Part shown: one piece after another, positions 9,070 to 17,664 of the stretch
How positions within the stretch are numbered: the stretch's first letter is position 1
Layout of the letters: every line of letters begins with the position of its first letter
Source: JALCLA01 sp965653565
GTDB taxonomy: Bacteria; Pseudomonadota; Gammaproteobacteria; Xanthomonadales; Xanthomonadaceae
NCBI GenBank assembly: GCA_965653565.1
Contig: CBFHAI010000009.1
Coordinates: forward strand, 54,083-118,082
Length of the DNA stretch: 64,000 bases
Reading direction: 5' to 3'
Translations under genes and position numbers: made by a program
The notes under the pieces: generated by a model
Seen by the model: only the letters and a program-made list of their open reading frames with translations
Database searches by the model: none
What the model was told of the DNA's origin: nothing

Positions 9070-9939
9070 TCAGACGGCCGCCGCGGTTTCAGCAGCGAAG
9101 TCGCGATAAGAGCGCAAGGAACGGCCGAGCAACTGGCGCAGTCGCTCGACATCGCCCGTCACGGGCACCATGCCGTCGGTGAGGAAGCGTTCGGCCATCT
9201 GTCGCATGTCGTAGGCCATCCACGCCGGCATGAACTGGCGCAGGTTCTGCTCGAAGCCCGCCGTATCGTCGCCGCCGTAAGCAATCGTGCGGCCGAGTGC
9301 GTCCGACCAGATTCCTGCCACGTCGGCGCCGGTCAGCGTGTCCGGGCCCACCAGGTTGATGCGGGTCAGCGCGCCGCCGTCAGGGGCCTGGTCGCGGGAG
9401 AGCAGCTCGATGGCGGCGATCTCGCCGATGTCGCGCGCATCGATCATGGCAAGACCCTTGCCTCCGATCGGCATGGGATAGACGCCGTGGCTCAGCACCA
9501 CGTCCTTGATCGTCAGGTCGTTGTCCATGAAATAGGCCGGACGCAGGAGGGTGGCGCTAAAGCCCATCTGTTCGATCATGCGTTCCACCCCGAACTTGCC
9601 CGCGAAGTGAGGCACGTTCACGTAACGATCGCTGTGGATGACGGAGAGGTAGACGACGCGCTTGACGCCGGCCTCGCGGGCCACGTTGAGGGTGATGAGC
9701 GCCTGGGTGAATTCATCGGGCACGACGGCGTTGAGGAGGAACAGGGTGGAGACACCCTGGAAGGCGCTGCGCAAGGCATCCACATCGAGCAAGTCGCCTG
9801 CTACGACCTCCACCCCCTGCGGCAGTTTTGCGGCGGCCGGATTACGGACCAGGGCGCGCACCTTGGCGCCACGCTGGGTGAGGTGCTGGATGACGTGCCG
9901 GCCGACATTGCCGGTGGCACCGGTTACGAGGATGGTCAT
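9070..9939 (-). CDS. NmrA-like NAD(P)-binding oxidoreductase
   Basis: The 289-residue protein starts MTILVTGATGNVG, a Rossmann TGATGxxG typical of atypical SDRs of the NmrA/quinone-oxidoreductase-2 (YtfG) group. It keeps the LLRPAYFMDN and DARDIGEIAA stretches of that group and lacks the YxxxK active site. It may reduce quinones or act as a redox sensor. ATG 9939 has GGAG eight bases upstream; longer readings run into the promoter region. It is divergent from a LysR gene 99 bp away, the classic arrangement for LysR control. Its 3' end faces the SDR gene across 159 bp with no gene. Confidence 0.88.
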   Translation of the reverse strand: MTILVTGATGNVGRHVIQHLTQRGAKVRALVRNPAAAKLPQGVEVVAGDLLDVDALRSAFQGVSTLFLLNAVVPDEFTQALITLNVAREAGVKRVVYLSVIHSDRYVNVPHFAGKFGVERMIEQMGFSATLLRPAYFMDNDLTIKDVVLSHGVYPMPIGGKGLAMIDARDIGEIAAIELLSRDQAPDGGALTRINLVGPDTLTGADVAGIWSDALGRTIAYGGDDTAGFEQNLRQFMPAWMAYDMRQMAERFLTDGMVPVTGDVERLRQLLGRSLRSYRDFAAETAAAV

Positions 9940-9989
9940 GGGACTGCTCCGGGTTGGTTGGGAGGCCATATCGTTGTTGATCCACTTAC

Positions 9990-10009
9990 GGGCCGATAGC
10001 CCATATACT
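9990..10009 (+). promoter_or_regulatory. Inverted repeat and -10-like box between nmrA-like and lysR genes
   Basis: The arms GGGC (9990-9993) and GCCC (9999-10002) flank five bases, and a TATACT -10-like hexamer follows at 10004-10009, 30 bases before the lysR ATG. The position in a 99-bp divergent intergenic region fits an auto- and cross-regulatory LysR operator. The arms are short, so this is suggestive only, and no good -35 was found. Confidence 0.35.
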
Positions 10010-10038
10010 TGGACCATCCGTCTCATCAGTGGAACGAA

Positions 10039-10929
10039 ATGGACCTTCTGGCGTTGGCTGACTTCAATCTGGTGGCACGCCATGGGGGTTTCGGCCGGGC
10101 GGCGCGGGCGGCCGACAGACCCAAAGCGACACTGTCGCGGCGGGTAGCGGACCTGGAAGTGAGCCTGGGGGTGCGACTGTTCGAGCGCGGCTCCCACGCC
10201 TTGAAGCTGACCCAGGAGGGCCGAGCCCTATTCGAGCGCACCGAGACCTTGCTCACCGAGTTGGGCGAAGCGGCCACGGCCATCGCCTCGGGCGGCGAAA
10301 CGCCACGTGGCAGGCTGCGCATCAGCGCGCCACTGCTGCTGTCCCAGACGGCACTGGGCAAGCTGTCCGCCGAATTCGCACTGCGTTATCCGCAGGTGCG
10401 CCTGGAAATCACGACCGAGGACCGGGCGGTCGACATGGTGGAAGAGGGCTACGACCTGGTGATCCGGGTCAATCCCGATCCCGACGAACACTTGATCGGG
10501 CGCATCCTGCTTCGCGACCGTCTGGTGGTCGTGGCCAGCCCCGAGTTGCAACGACCCAAGGCAGATGCACCGATCCCCGCAGTAGTTCGCGTGACTAGCA
10601 ATCAGACGATCTGGGAATTGGCAACCGATGCAGGCGATGTGCGGGTTTCTGTCGACCCGATCTTGCGCCTGGCATCGCTGATCATGATTCGCGATGCGGT
10701 GCGCACCGGGATCGGCGCGGCCGTCCTTCCCATATCGCTGGTGGCGGGCGACCTGCGCTCGGGCGCGCTCGTGCACTGGGGCGACGTGAAGGGGCGCCCC
10801 ATCGAGATCTGGGCCCTGTATCCGTCGCGGCGCCTGCTGAGTACCCGGGTTTCGGCTTTCCTGGATTTTTTGAAAGAAGCCTTCCCGCTGGGAAAACCCG
10901 AAGAACTTTCCGTCTATATCAAAGGCTAG
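10039..10929 (+). CDS. LysR-family transcriptional regulator
   Basis: The product has 296 residues. It begins with the LysR winged HTH (MDLLALADFNLVARHGG, then AARAADRPKATLSRRVADLE and LGVRLFER) and continues with a periplasmic-binding-like effector domain from about residue 90 (GRLRISAPLLLSQTALGK). ATG 10039 is used because GGA lies six bases upstream; the frame is open a few codons earlier from a TTG. It is divergent from the NmrA-like oxidoreductase and most likely controls it and itself. Such LysR/NmrA pairs often respond to electrophiles or quinones; this is family knowledge, not seen here. Confidence 0.92.
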   Translation: MDLLALADFNLVARHGGFGRAARAADRPKATLSRRVADLEVSLGVRLFERGSHALKLTQEGRALFERTETLLTELGEAATAIASGGETPRGRLRISAPLLLSQTALGKLSAEFALRYPQVRLEITTEDRAVDMVEEGYDLVIRVNPDPDEHLIGRILLRDRLVVVASPELQRPKADAPIPAVVRVTSNQTIWELATDAGDVRVSVDPILRLASLIMIRDAVRTGIGAAVLPISLVAGDLRSGALVHWGDVKGRPIEIWALYPSRRLLSTRVSAFLDFLKEAFPLGKPEELSVYIKG

Positions 10930-10950
10930 ATTGCCTGGCTGCAAAAGCCA

Positions 10951-10969
10951 TCGCCGAATATCCCGGCGA
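10951..10969 (+). terminator. Weak hairpin after lysR
   Basis: TCGCCG (10951-10956) and CGGCGA (10964-10969) form a six-base stem with a seven-base loop 21 bases after the lysR stop. There is no T-run, so it may not terminate efficiently. Confidence 0.3.
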
Positions 10970-11079
10970 GGTTCAAACCCGGACCATTCCTGAGAATTGG
11001 TGATCCCTGAAAGGCGCCCCCGCCGTAAGTGAGGGGTGAGGCTGTGTATCGCGCGCCGCCCTTTTCACGGAGTCACACG

Positions 11080-13059
11080 ATGAAGCGCAACGTCGCTACT
11101 GCGGCTGCCTTGATAGCGGCGCTTGCCTGCAACGTCGCAGCGCCCGTGCACGCCGGCATCGTGCAGAACGTGATCACGGTATCCACCACGAATGACGCAT
11201 TCGATGCGTTCGACCAACAATGTTCGTTGCGCGAAGCCGTTGCCAACGCTGGTACCAACACCGCCCTGAGCCCGGTGATCAACGAATGCGCTGCCGGCAT
11301 CGCCAACGGCACCGACGTGATCCGGTTGACGAGCGGAGCCACCTATGCGCTGTCGTTGCAGGGTATCGGTGACGATGCCGGTGACCTGGACATCCTGGAC
11401 AGCGCCGATTTGCCCGAAGGCGTGGCTCACCTTCGGATCGAAGTCGCAGGTGGCGACGAACAAGCGACGTTGAGCCAGACCGCCGCCGGCGAGCGCGTGA
11501 TGGAAAACAAGGGTGCCGCGCTGGACCTGCGCGACGTAGTGCTGCGCGGCGGCACCGCAGCCGCACCGGGCGGTGGACTTTACAGCCTCAATGGCGAGCT
11601 GTGGCTCACTCGCGTGGCCATGTTCTCCAACAGCGCGACGTCGGGCGGCGGACTGTTCAACCTCGGACCATCGACCATCGTCGATAGCGCGTTCGAGCTC
11701 AACACCTCCACGGCGGTGGGCGGCGGCGGGATTTTCAACGCCGGCGGCGCGATGGATCTGGCCTCCGTGCTGATTCGCGGCAACAGCGGCGTCGATGGCG
11801 GTGGCATCCACAGCGCGGGCGGGTCGGTGTTCATCGACGGGAATTCGGTCATCAACCTCAATTCGGCAAGTGGCAACGGCGGCGGCATCGCGAACATTGC
11901 GCCTTCGCAACTGACGGTCGAGGATTCGAATTTCGAGGGCAACCAGGCCGGCAATTCCGGCGGAGCCATCTTCACCACGTCCACCTTCGCACTGCCGATC
12001 CGGCGCTCGACCTTCGTCGACAACCAGGCCGCGTCGGGCGGAGCGCTGCGCAGCGTCACCACCGGCGACGTGCGCGTAGCGGACTCCCGCTTCGAATCGA
12101 ACACGGCGAGCGGCGATGGCGGCGCGGTCCAGACAATCTTCGCGGAACTGGACAACGTGTCGTTCGTGGCGAACAAAGCTGCCGGAAAAGGCGGTGCCTT
12201 GCTCGTCGCCACCAGTGCCGAGGCCATCGAAGCCGACTACACCGGCAACGAAGCCGCCACCGGCGGCGCCGTGCACGCGCAGATCTATACCCAGACCGGA
12301 GGCACCTTCCGCGAGAACCTGGCCAAGACCGGGCCGGGAGGTGCCGTCTTCTGGAGCAATTTCGTCGTGCTCGACCAACTGCGCTTCTTCTTGAACGGCG
12401 CGCTGGAGAATGGCGGTGCGCTGTACTCCTCGGGGCCGGGCAATTTACCCAGCCACGTTTCGCGCAGTGAATTCTCCGGCAATGCCACGAGCGACGACGG
12501 CGGGGCCATCTACAGCCAAGGGGTGTTGAATCTCTCGAACAGCACGATCAGCGCCAACGGCGCAGGCGGGGATGCCGGCGGCCTGTACATTGTCGAAGGT
12601 AGCGAGGTAACGGCGACGCACGTCACGATCGCCTTCAACCAGCCCGGCGGGGACCTCTACAAATACGGCGACCTGACCTTGCGCAACAGCATCATTTCGA
12701 CGCCGGGCCAGATCGACTGCGTCGTACTGCTGGAGAACCCCGAGATCATCTCGCTCGGCAACAACCTATCCGATGATCTCAGTTGCGAAGGTCTCGACGA
12801 GCCCAGCGACCAACGCAACACCAACCCGATGCTGATGGCGCTCGGATACAACCAGAGCGAAACCCGCACCCACGCGCTGCAGCCCGGCAGCCCTGCGATC
12901 GACGCCGCGAACCTGGGCGCCTGCCTCGCCGAACCGGTGCTGGCCATCGATCAGCGCGGCGCATCGCGTCCGGCGGGCAATGGCTGCGACATCGGCGCGC
13001 ACGAGCAGGGCGGGCAATTGCCGCCGCTGATCTTCGCGGATGGATTCGAGAGCGACTGA
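11080..13059 (+). CDS. Exported CSLREA / beta-helix protein with DGFE tail
   Basis: The 659-residue protein has a signal peptide (residues 1-25, cleavage likely after APVHA), then the CSLREA motif at 48-53 typical of this family of bacterial surface proteins. A long right-handed beta-helix follows, with recurrent GGG(L/I)-type turns. Near the C-terminus comes a choice-of-anchor-Q-type stretch (LQPGSPAIDAANLG, IDQRGASRP, CDIGAHE). It ends LIFADGFESD. ATG 11080 has GGAG upstream and begins the signal peptide; the in-frame region before it is not protein-like. Beta-helix proteins of this class are usually cell-surface or secreted; the ligand is unknown. It is convergent with the LamG gene. Confidence 0.85.
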   Translation: MKRNVATAAALIAALACNVAAPVHAGIVQNVITVSTTNDAFDAFDQQCSLREAVANAGTNTALSPVINECAAGIANGTDVIRLTSGATYALSLQGIGDDAGDLDILDSADLPEGVAHLRIEVAGGDEQATLSQTAAGERVMENKGAALDLRDVVLRGGTAAAPGGGLYSLNGELWLTRVAMFSNSATSGGGLFNLGPSTIVDSAFELNTSTAVGGGGIFNAGGAMDLASVLIRGNSGVDGGGIHSAGGSVFIDGNSVINLNSASGNGGGIANIAPSQLTVEDSNFEGNQAGNSGGAIFTTSTFALPIRRSTFVDNQAASGGALRSVTTGDVRVADSRFESNTASGDGGAVQTIFAELDNVSFVANKAAGKGGALLVATSAEAIEADYTGNEAATGGAVHAQIYTQTGGTFRENLAKTGPGGAVFWSNFVVLDQLRFFLNGALENGGALYSSGPGNLPSHVSRSEFSGNATSDDGGAIYSQGVLNLSNSTISANGAGGDAGGLYIVEGSEVTATHVTIAFNQPGGDLYKYGDLTLRNSIISTPGQIDCVVLLENPEIISLGNNLSDDLSCEGLDEPSDQRNTNPMLMALGYNQSETRTHALQPGSPAIDAANLGACLAEPVLAIDQRGASRPAGNGCDIGAHEQGGQLPPLIFADGFESD

Positions 13060-13098
13060 CGACAACGGTAGGGCGAAGCCGGGGTGATGGCGACACGA

Positions 13099-13122
13099 AA
13101 TCACGGGCACGTCCCCGTGATT
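13099..13122. terminator. Hairpin between convergent exported-protein genes
   Basis: AATCACGGG (13099-13107) and CCCGTGATT (13114-13122) form a perfect nine-base stem with a six-base loop, lying between two convergent genes. There is no strong T-run on either side. It could serve both strands. Confidence 0.5.
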
Positions 13123-13189
13123 GCATGAGCCGCTGAATCAGCTTGCCAGCGCAGGCCGCGCGCGCGACACGCATCGCGCGCGCACCTTG

Positions 13190-15220
13190 TCAGGGCGCGG
13201 TTTCGAACCCGTCCGAGAAGATGTCGTCCGGCAGACCGATGCCGTCGAGCTCGAGCACGCGCGGGCCGGACAAGCCCGCAGGCCCGGCCTGTTCGAACAG
13301 CGCGCGAAATTGCTGGGCGCGCACCGGCCGCAGGTTGACGCAACGATCCATTTCGCGCGAATCCGGCCCATAGGGCACCACGATCGCGGTGTCGTACACC
13401 GGCGCGAACTGGCCGCCGATCGCACGCGCCTCGATGCGCACGTTGCGGAAGGCGCGTTTCGTGGTGGCGATGTCGTCGTGGAAGGCGGCCAGTCCGAAGC
13501 CGACCAGCGAAATCGGCGACTCGGTTTCCCATTCGATCGCGTGCACCGTGCCGGCCGGTTGACCGTCTTCGAACAGCGTCGAGGTGGCTTCGGGCGTATT
13601 GTCCGCGCGTCCGAACATGCCATCCGGCAGTGCGGACCTCAGGCCGCTGTGCGAGGTCACCAGCGCGCCCTGCCACGCATCGTCGGCGCGTTCGCGCACG
13701 CAGGCCGCGCGGCACTTGCCGGCGCTGGCCGCGGCCACGATCTGGCGCAGTTCGGCGCCGTCGAGCGCGCGATCGTGCACCGTCACCTCGTCGAGCAGGC
13801 CGCGATAGGCGCCGTAGCCCACGTGGCCTCCCACCTCGGTGTTGGTGCCGAGGTCGCGCCACGATGCGAACACTTCCGCGATCGCGCTCTGCGTGCCGGT
13901 GCGCACCGGCTCACCGTCGAGGTACAGCGTGGGCACGCGGTTTTCGTAGACAACCGCGACGTGGGTCCAGTCGGTGATCGGCGTGTCGAACACCAGCACC
14001 GTCGGCGTGTGCGAGGCGGCGTGCTCGACGACGCTCACGCCATTGTTGCCCACCGATACGCCGATGCCGGCGCGCGGCGCGTTGGCGACCTGCGGGAAGA
14101 TCGCGTAGCGCTGCCCGGATTGCCCGGCGGTGCCGAACGCGCTTTCCCCGCCCGCCGTGCGCGACGCGCTAGGAAGGGCCCAGAACTCGATCGTGAAGGT
14201 ATTCGCCACGGCATGCATTTCGCCGTCGCCGACATCGTTCTCGACGCCGTCGTCGATGCCGTCAAAACTCATCGCCTCGCCCACCTTGCCGACCGCGAAG
14301 TCCGCACCGTTGATGCGGCGACCATTGTGGAAACCGGCGTGATCGTCGATGTGGCGTTCGCCCGGATACCAGCTCAATTGACTGGCAAGCGGCTCGGCAC
14401 ACGGCTTGCAACGCTGTTGCCCACCGTCCTGAAACAGCGCCAGCACCTGCGCATCCGACAACGCGACGCCGTGCACGGCGATCTCGTCGGCCGCGAACGG
14501 CGAGTTGCCGTCGATCTCGAACGGCCGCGCCGGCACCGACATCAACGGGCCGGAAAATCCGCCGAAACTGCCGCGCGGCACGCCGTCGACGTACAGCCGC
14601 ACGGTCGCGACGTCGTACACCAGGGCGAAGTGATGGAACGCACCATCGGCCGCCACCGTGATGCCGGTCGACTGGTTGTGCACACGCGTGCCGGCGGCGT
14701 TGGTCAGGATGTATTCGAACTGCCACTCGTCGGCATCAAGCAAGGTGCCCGCGGCGAGTTGGCCGCCTTCGAAGACGATGGCGTACGCCTGCACGCCGGG
14801 CAGGTTCTGCTTGCCGATCTCGGCGGTGAACGTCTGCGCCGGGTGCGCGAGGTTGTTCTCCAGGCGGATCCAGCCTTCCAGTGTGAAGGTGTCGTCGTCG
14901 AGATCGAGCGCCGCGTCGCCTTCGGCTGAAAACCGTCCGCCATTCGCGGCCAGCGCATCGAAGCGGCGCGCGTTGCCGCTGCCCGCGACGCCTGCCACGA
15001 CGGCGGCGTCCACCACCACGGCATCGTTGCCACCCACCGCATCGCGCGCCATCTCGCCGCCCGGCTCGTCGAGCGGGAACCAGGCGAGCATCGAGGCGCC
15101 GGGGTCGCTGCACTCCTGCGCGAAAACCTCGTTCGCCGCCATCGCCAGCAACAGCGGCATGGCGGCAACGAGTGCGCGCGGAAATACGCGGCGACCAAGG
15201 TTCTGGGCAATCGGGGACAT
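13190..15220 (-). CDS. Exported protein with two LamG-like domains and DGFE tail
   Basis: The 676-residue product has a signal peptide (about 1-35, MSPIAQNLGRRVFPRAL then a hydrophobic core ending FAQ). It contains two concanavalin-like LamG domains, each beginning with a W-(F/Y)-P strand (MLAWFPLDE, QLSWYPGER) and containing TFTLEGWIRLE or TFTIEFWALPS and an LYVDG or LYLDG strand. The C-terminal 150 residues are unassigned and end DDIFSDGFETAP. ATG 15220 has GGAG six bases upstream and starts the signal peptide; an upstream in-frame ATG at 15274 lacks both. LamG domains usually bind carbohydrate or protein ligands outside the cell. The tail is shared with four other proteins here. Confidence 0.85.
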   Translation of the reverse strand: MSPIAQNLGRRVFPRALVAAMPLLLAMAANEVFAQECSDPGASMLAWFPLDEPGGEMARDAVGGNDAVVVDAAVVAGVAGSGNARRFDALAANGGRFSAEGDAALDLDDDTFTLEGWIRLENNLAHPAQTFTAEIGKQNLPGVQAYAIVFEGGQLAAGTLLDADEWQFEYILTNAAGTRVHNQSTGITVAADGAFHHFALVYDVATVRLYVDGVPRGSFGGFSGPLMSVPARPFEIDGNSPFAADEIAVHGVALSDAQVLALFQDGGQQRCKPCAEPLASQLSWYPGERHIDDHAGFHNGRRINGADFAVGKVGEAMSFDGIDDGVENDVGDGEMHAVANTFTIEFWALPSASRTAGGESAFGTAGQSGQRYAIFPQVANAPRAGIGVSVGNNGVSVVEHAASHTPTVLVFDTPITDWTHVAVVYENRVPTLYLDGEPVRTGTQSAIAEVFASWRDLGTNTEVGGHVGYGAYRGLLDEVTVHDRALDGAELRQIVAAASAGKCRAACVRERADDAWQGALVTSHSGLRSALPDGMFGRADNTPEATSTLFEDGQPAGTVHAIEWETESPISLVGFGLAAFHDDIATTKRAFRNVRIEARAIGGQFAPVYDTAIVVPYGPDSREMDRCVNLRPVRAQQFRALFEQAGPAGLSGPRVLELDGIGLPDDIFSDGFETAP

Positions 15221-15463
15221 CGTGCGCTCCAGTCGAATGCCGCCGCAGGATCGGGCAGCGTCGATGGCTGACACGGAAGACGCAGGGGCTTTTTGCCATG
15301 GCCGACTCGTGCCAGAAGATCAATGCGGCGGTTAGGGGATCCGGTCGACGATCGCGCGCGCTCGAGCGCCGCCTGCCACGCGGCGTTGTCAGTCCGCGTG
15401 CATCGCGAAGCGCCGTGCGAACCGGTCGTTTATGTGCGCGAACGCACCGGCGGCTTCGGCCTC

Positions 15464-15600
15464 TCAAGGCGCGTGGCGCGCGCGCAGGTTGGCCAGCGTG
15501 CGCTCCTGCTCTTCGCGCAGCTTCGATGCAGTCGGAACGGCGATGTATTGCCGTCGGGCAGTGGTTCGTCCTTCATCGCGGCAAGCGCGTCGGCGTCAAC
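15464..15600 (-). pseudogene. C-terminal fragment of an unknown minus-strand gene
   Basis: A minus-strand frame reads QYIAVPTASKLREEQERTL then ANLRARHAP and stops at 15464-15466. A neighbouring frame supplies DADALAAMKDEPLPDGN just upstream. Joined by a frameshift near 15545 they look like one helical C-terminus. No start codon, family or intact 5' end is seen, and the other strand carries a second fragment immediately to the right. This is probably a decayed gene remnant. Confidence 0.3.
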
Positions 15601-15607
15601 GGCGCGG

Positions 15608-15730
15608 GTGGTCACCGAAGAGCCGGACGAAAGCTTGCGCCGCATCGAGGAAGTGGCCAACCAGTTTCGCGGTGGGTTTCTCCAATTGGCCAAAGCCCTT
15701 GAGCAACAAGGCTACGAGGATGAGCGCTAA
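15608..15730 (+). pseudogene. Short plus-strand ORF or 3' gene fragment
   Basis: From a GTG at 15608 the frame reads VVTEEPDESLRRIEEVANQ then FRGGFLQLAKALEQQ and ends GYEDER with a TAA. The sequence is amphipathic-helical and protein-like, but the frame upstream of 15605 is low-complexity, so the 5' part is probably missing. The TAA is embedded in a GCGCTAAC box that begins a possible attC-like site, the arrangement of an integron cassette end. It may be a 40-residue gene, but I favour a remnant. Confidence 0.3.
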
Positions 15731-15827
15731 CTAGGTGTCCGAGCCGACTGCCGCAGATTCGCTACAATCAAACCGACCACTGTTAGCCGGAAGCGGCTCA
15801 ACACGACACGGCTTTGGGTGTTATGGA
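15725..15827 (+). repeat. Degenerate attC-like (integron recombination) site
   Basis: The segment starts with GCGCTAAC, holding the stop codon of the preceding ORF. It contains GAGCCG (15741-15746) and its inverted copy CGGCTC (15794-15799) followed by AAC, and ends at GTGTTATGG, which contains the start codon of the next ORF. This follows the R''-L''-L'-R' order of attC sites, where R'' resembles RYYYAAC and R' resembles GTTRRRY. The outer boxes do not pair perfectly, and a GTTAGC at 15782-15787 offers an alternative right end. No integrase gene is in the window, so this would be an isolated or decayed site. Confidence 0.3.
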
Positions 15828-16242
15828 CGAGGTCATCGCGTCGCCCACCGGAATGTTCGAAGTTCGCGTTTCCCCTTGGGAGGCCAGAATGTCCCTGTGG
15901 GTCGAGACGCCAGCCATTCTCGATAAGGCCTCAGGCGAGTGTCTGTTCTCGTTCGAGGACCCCCACTGGTCGTTGAACTCTGCAAGCTGGCTGTCGGAAG
16001 CGGTTGTCGAGCTTCGGCTGCGCAAGTACCCCGGCGGACACACGCCTCAGGAAATCACACTCACGATCGACTGCGTGGCAAAGATCGCGCAGGTCGAGCA
16101 AGAGCGGGTGCCGGTACTTCGCGACGTCGAGCCGGCGCTCAACCGAGTGCTCACTTGGCCGCAACCCGTCCAGAACAAGCCAAACACTGGTATTGCCAAC
16201 CTGGTTCGACGCCTCCTCTCGGCACGGAAGAATGATGCCTGA
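15823..16242 (+). CDS. Small conserved-looking hypothetical protein (139 aa)
   Basis: The product has no signal peptide or membrane segment. It starts MDEVIASPTGMFEVRVSPW, alternates beta-strand-like segments rich in Trp (ARMSLWVETPAIL, FSFEDPHWSLNSASW, VVELRLRKYPGG), and ends in a basic helix. The pattern suggests a single beta-sandwich-like domain. I do not recognise a named family, although similar small proteins occur beside orphan and cassette genes. ATG 15823 is preferred over a TTG at 15814. It stands alone between a possible attC-like site and tRNA-Ile, with no promoter evident. Confidence 0.65.
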   Translation: MDEVIASPTGMFEVRVSPWEARMSLWVETPAILDKASGECLFSFEDPHWSLNSASWLSEAVVELRLRKYPGGHTPQEITLTIDCVAKIAQVEQERVPVLRDVEPALNRVLTWPQPVQNKPNTGIANLVRRLLSARKNDA

Positions 16243-16374
16243 CCTTCGCACGAGACAGTGGATCGAGACAGTGGGCGTGGGGTTGTGGCGTCCCCCTGGA
16301 ATTCCATCGATGTTTGGCCACCGCCGCCAAACTCTGTTGGGAACAGACACATCCGGACGCTGGCGGTGCTGCCA

Positions 16375-16450
<76 letters not shown>

Positions 16451-16506
16451 GCGAAGCGTGCGTGGATTCTAGCGTTCGTTGCCGGCGAATGGATTGCCCG
16501 CCGCAC

Positions 16507-16542
16507 AAACAAAAACCCCCGCATGCGCGGGGGTTTTTGTTT
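16507..16542 (-). terminator. Strong bidirectional rho-independent terminator after tRNA-Gln
   Basis: CCCCCGC (16516-16522) and GCGGGGG (16527-16533) pair across ATGC. The stem is extended by AAACAAAAA and TTTTTGTTT on the outside. On the minus strand it follows the tRNA-Gln gene by a couple of bases and ends in a T-rich tract, so it should end that transcript. Confidence 0.85.
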
Positions 16543-16543
16543 T

Positions 16544-16617
16544 TGGCTGGGAGACTAGGATTCGAACCTAGATAGGCAGAGTCAGAGTCTGCAGTCCTAC
16601 CATTAGACGATCTCCCA
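16544..16617 (-). tRNA. tRNA-Gln (CUG anticodon)
   Basis: The cloverleaf has acceptor arms TGGGAGA and TCTCCCA, discriminator G and an encoded CCA. The anticodon stem is GCAGA/TCTGC with loop CTCTGAC, giving anticodon CTG, and the T-arm has GGTTCGAATCC. It starts with U1-A72, as Gln tRNAs do, and is followed directly by a strong terminator. Confidence 0.9.
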
Positions 16618-16695
16618 ATCCGATCGCGCTGCGGTGGGTTGCAGCGGCTGACTGATTGGCGCTGCGATTCTAATGAAGAATCGCGGCGGTACCGA

Positions 16696-17088
16696 TTAAC
16701 GCTTGGAGAACTGCGTGGCGCGGCGGGCTTTGTGCAGGCCGACCTTCTTGCGCTCGACTTCGCGCGCGTCGCGGGTCATGAAACCGGCCTTGCGCAGTTC
16801 GGGCTTGAGGTTTTCGTCGTATTCGACCAGCGCGCGGGCGATGCCCAGGCGGATCGCGCCGGCCTGGCCGGTGTTGCCGCCACCTTCGACGGTGACCATG
16901 ACGTCGAACTTCTCGACCATCTTGGTCAGTTCGAGCGGCTGGCGGACGATCATGCGCGAGGTTTCGCGACCGAAGAACTGGTCGAGCGGACGCTCGTTGA
17001 CGATGATCGCACCCTTGCCGGCGCGCAGGAACACGCGGGCGGTGGAGGACTTGCGACGGCCGGTGCCGTAGTGCTGCTGAGTGGCCAT
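16696..17088 (-). CDS. rpsI: 30S ribosomal protein S9
   Basis: This 130-residue protein is full length for S9. It has YGTGRRKSSTARVFL near the N-terminus, GGGNTGQAGAIRLGIARAL in the middle, and the basic C-terminal tail ending ATQFSKR that reaches the P-site in the small subunit. It lies eight bases after rplM in the conserved rplM-rpsI operon. Confidence 0.98.
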   Translation of the reverse strand: MATQQHYGTGRRKSSTARVFLRAGKGAIIVNERPLDQFFGRETSRMIVRQPLELTKMVEKFDVMVTVEGGGNTGQAGAIRLGIARALVEYDENLKPELRKAGFMTRDAREVERKKVGLHKARRATQFSKR

Positions 17089-17096
17089 GGGATTTC

Positions 17097-17525
17097 TCAG
17101 AATTCCAGCGCTTGCGGCTGCTGGGCGGTGTGCGGGTGGTTCGGGCCGGCGTAGACCTTGAGCTTGCGGTACATGGCGCGGCCGAGCGGATTCTTCGGAA
17201 GCATGCCCTTGACGGCGATTTCGATCACGCGCTCGGGGTGACGCTCGAGCGCCTGGCCCAGGCTTTCGGACTTCAGGTTGCCGATGTAGCCGGTGAACCG
17301 GTGATACATCTTGTCCTGCAGCTTGTTGCCGGTGGCGTGGATCTTCTCGGCGTTGATCACGACGATGTGATCACCGGTATCGACGTGCGGGGTGTAGACG
17401 GGCTTGTGCTTGCCGCGCAGGCGCGTTGCGATTTCAGAGCACAGGCGGCCCAGCGTCTTGCCGCTGGCGTCGACCAGATACCAGTCGCGCTTGACGGTTT
17501 CGGCTTTGGCGGTGAAGGTCTTCAT
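17097..17525 (-). CDS. rplM: 50S ribosomal protein L13
   Basis: The 142-residue product matches L13 throughout: KRDWYLVDASGKTLGRL, GDHIVVINAEKI, AVKGMLPKNPLGRAMYRKL, and LKVYAGPNHPH at the end. It is the first gene of the rplM-rpsI operon. In E. coli this operon is repressed by L13 binding its own leader; no such leader structure was worked out in the 70-odd bases upstream. Confidence 0.98.
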   Translation of the reverse strand: MKTFTAKAETVKRDWYLVDASGKTLGRLCSEIATRLRGKHKPVYTPHVDTGDHIVVINAEKIHATGNKLQDKMYHRFTGYIGNLKSESLGQALERHPERVIEIAVKGMLPKNPLGRAMYRKLKVYAGPNHPHTAQQPQALEF

Positions 17526-17664
17526 GACAACTTCCGGAAGGTAAAAGCGTGAACGAAAGGAGCGGAATGATAGCCGCCTTGGCCGGCCCGCGCAACCCGT
17601 GCGGAACCCCGCCGAAACCCGCGTGCTAGCATCCGTGGGCTCGACTGCCCTGTCCGCCGGACCT

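Noticed and set aside
13121..14929. Plus-strand frame of 602 codons opposite the LamG gene
   Set aside because: It has no domain and shadows the well-supported LamG protein.
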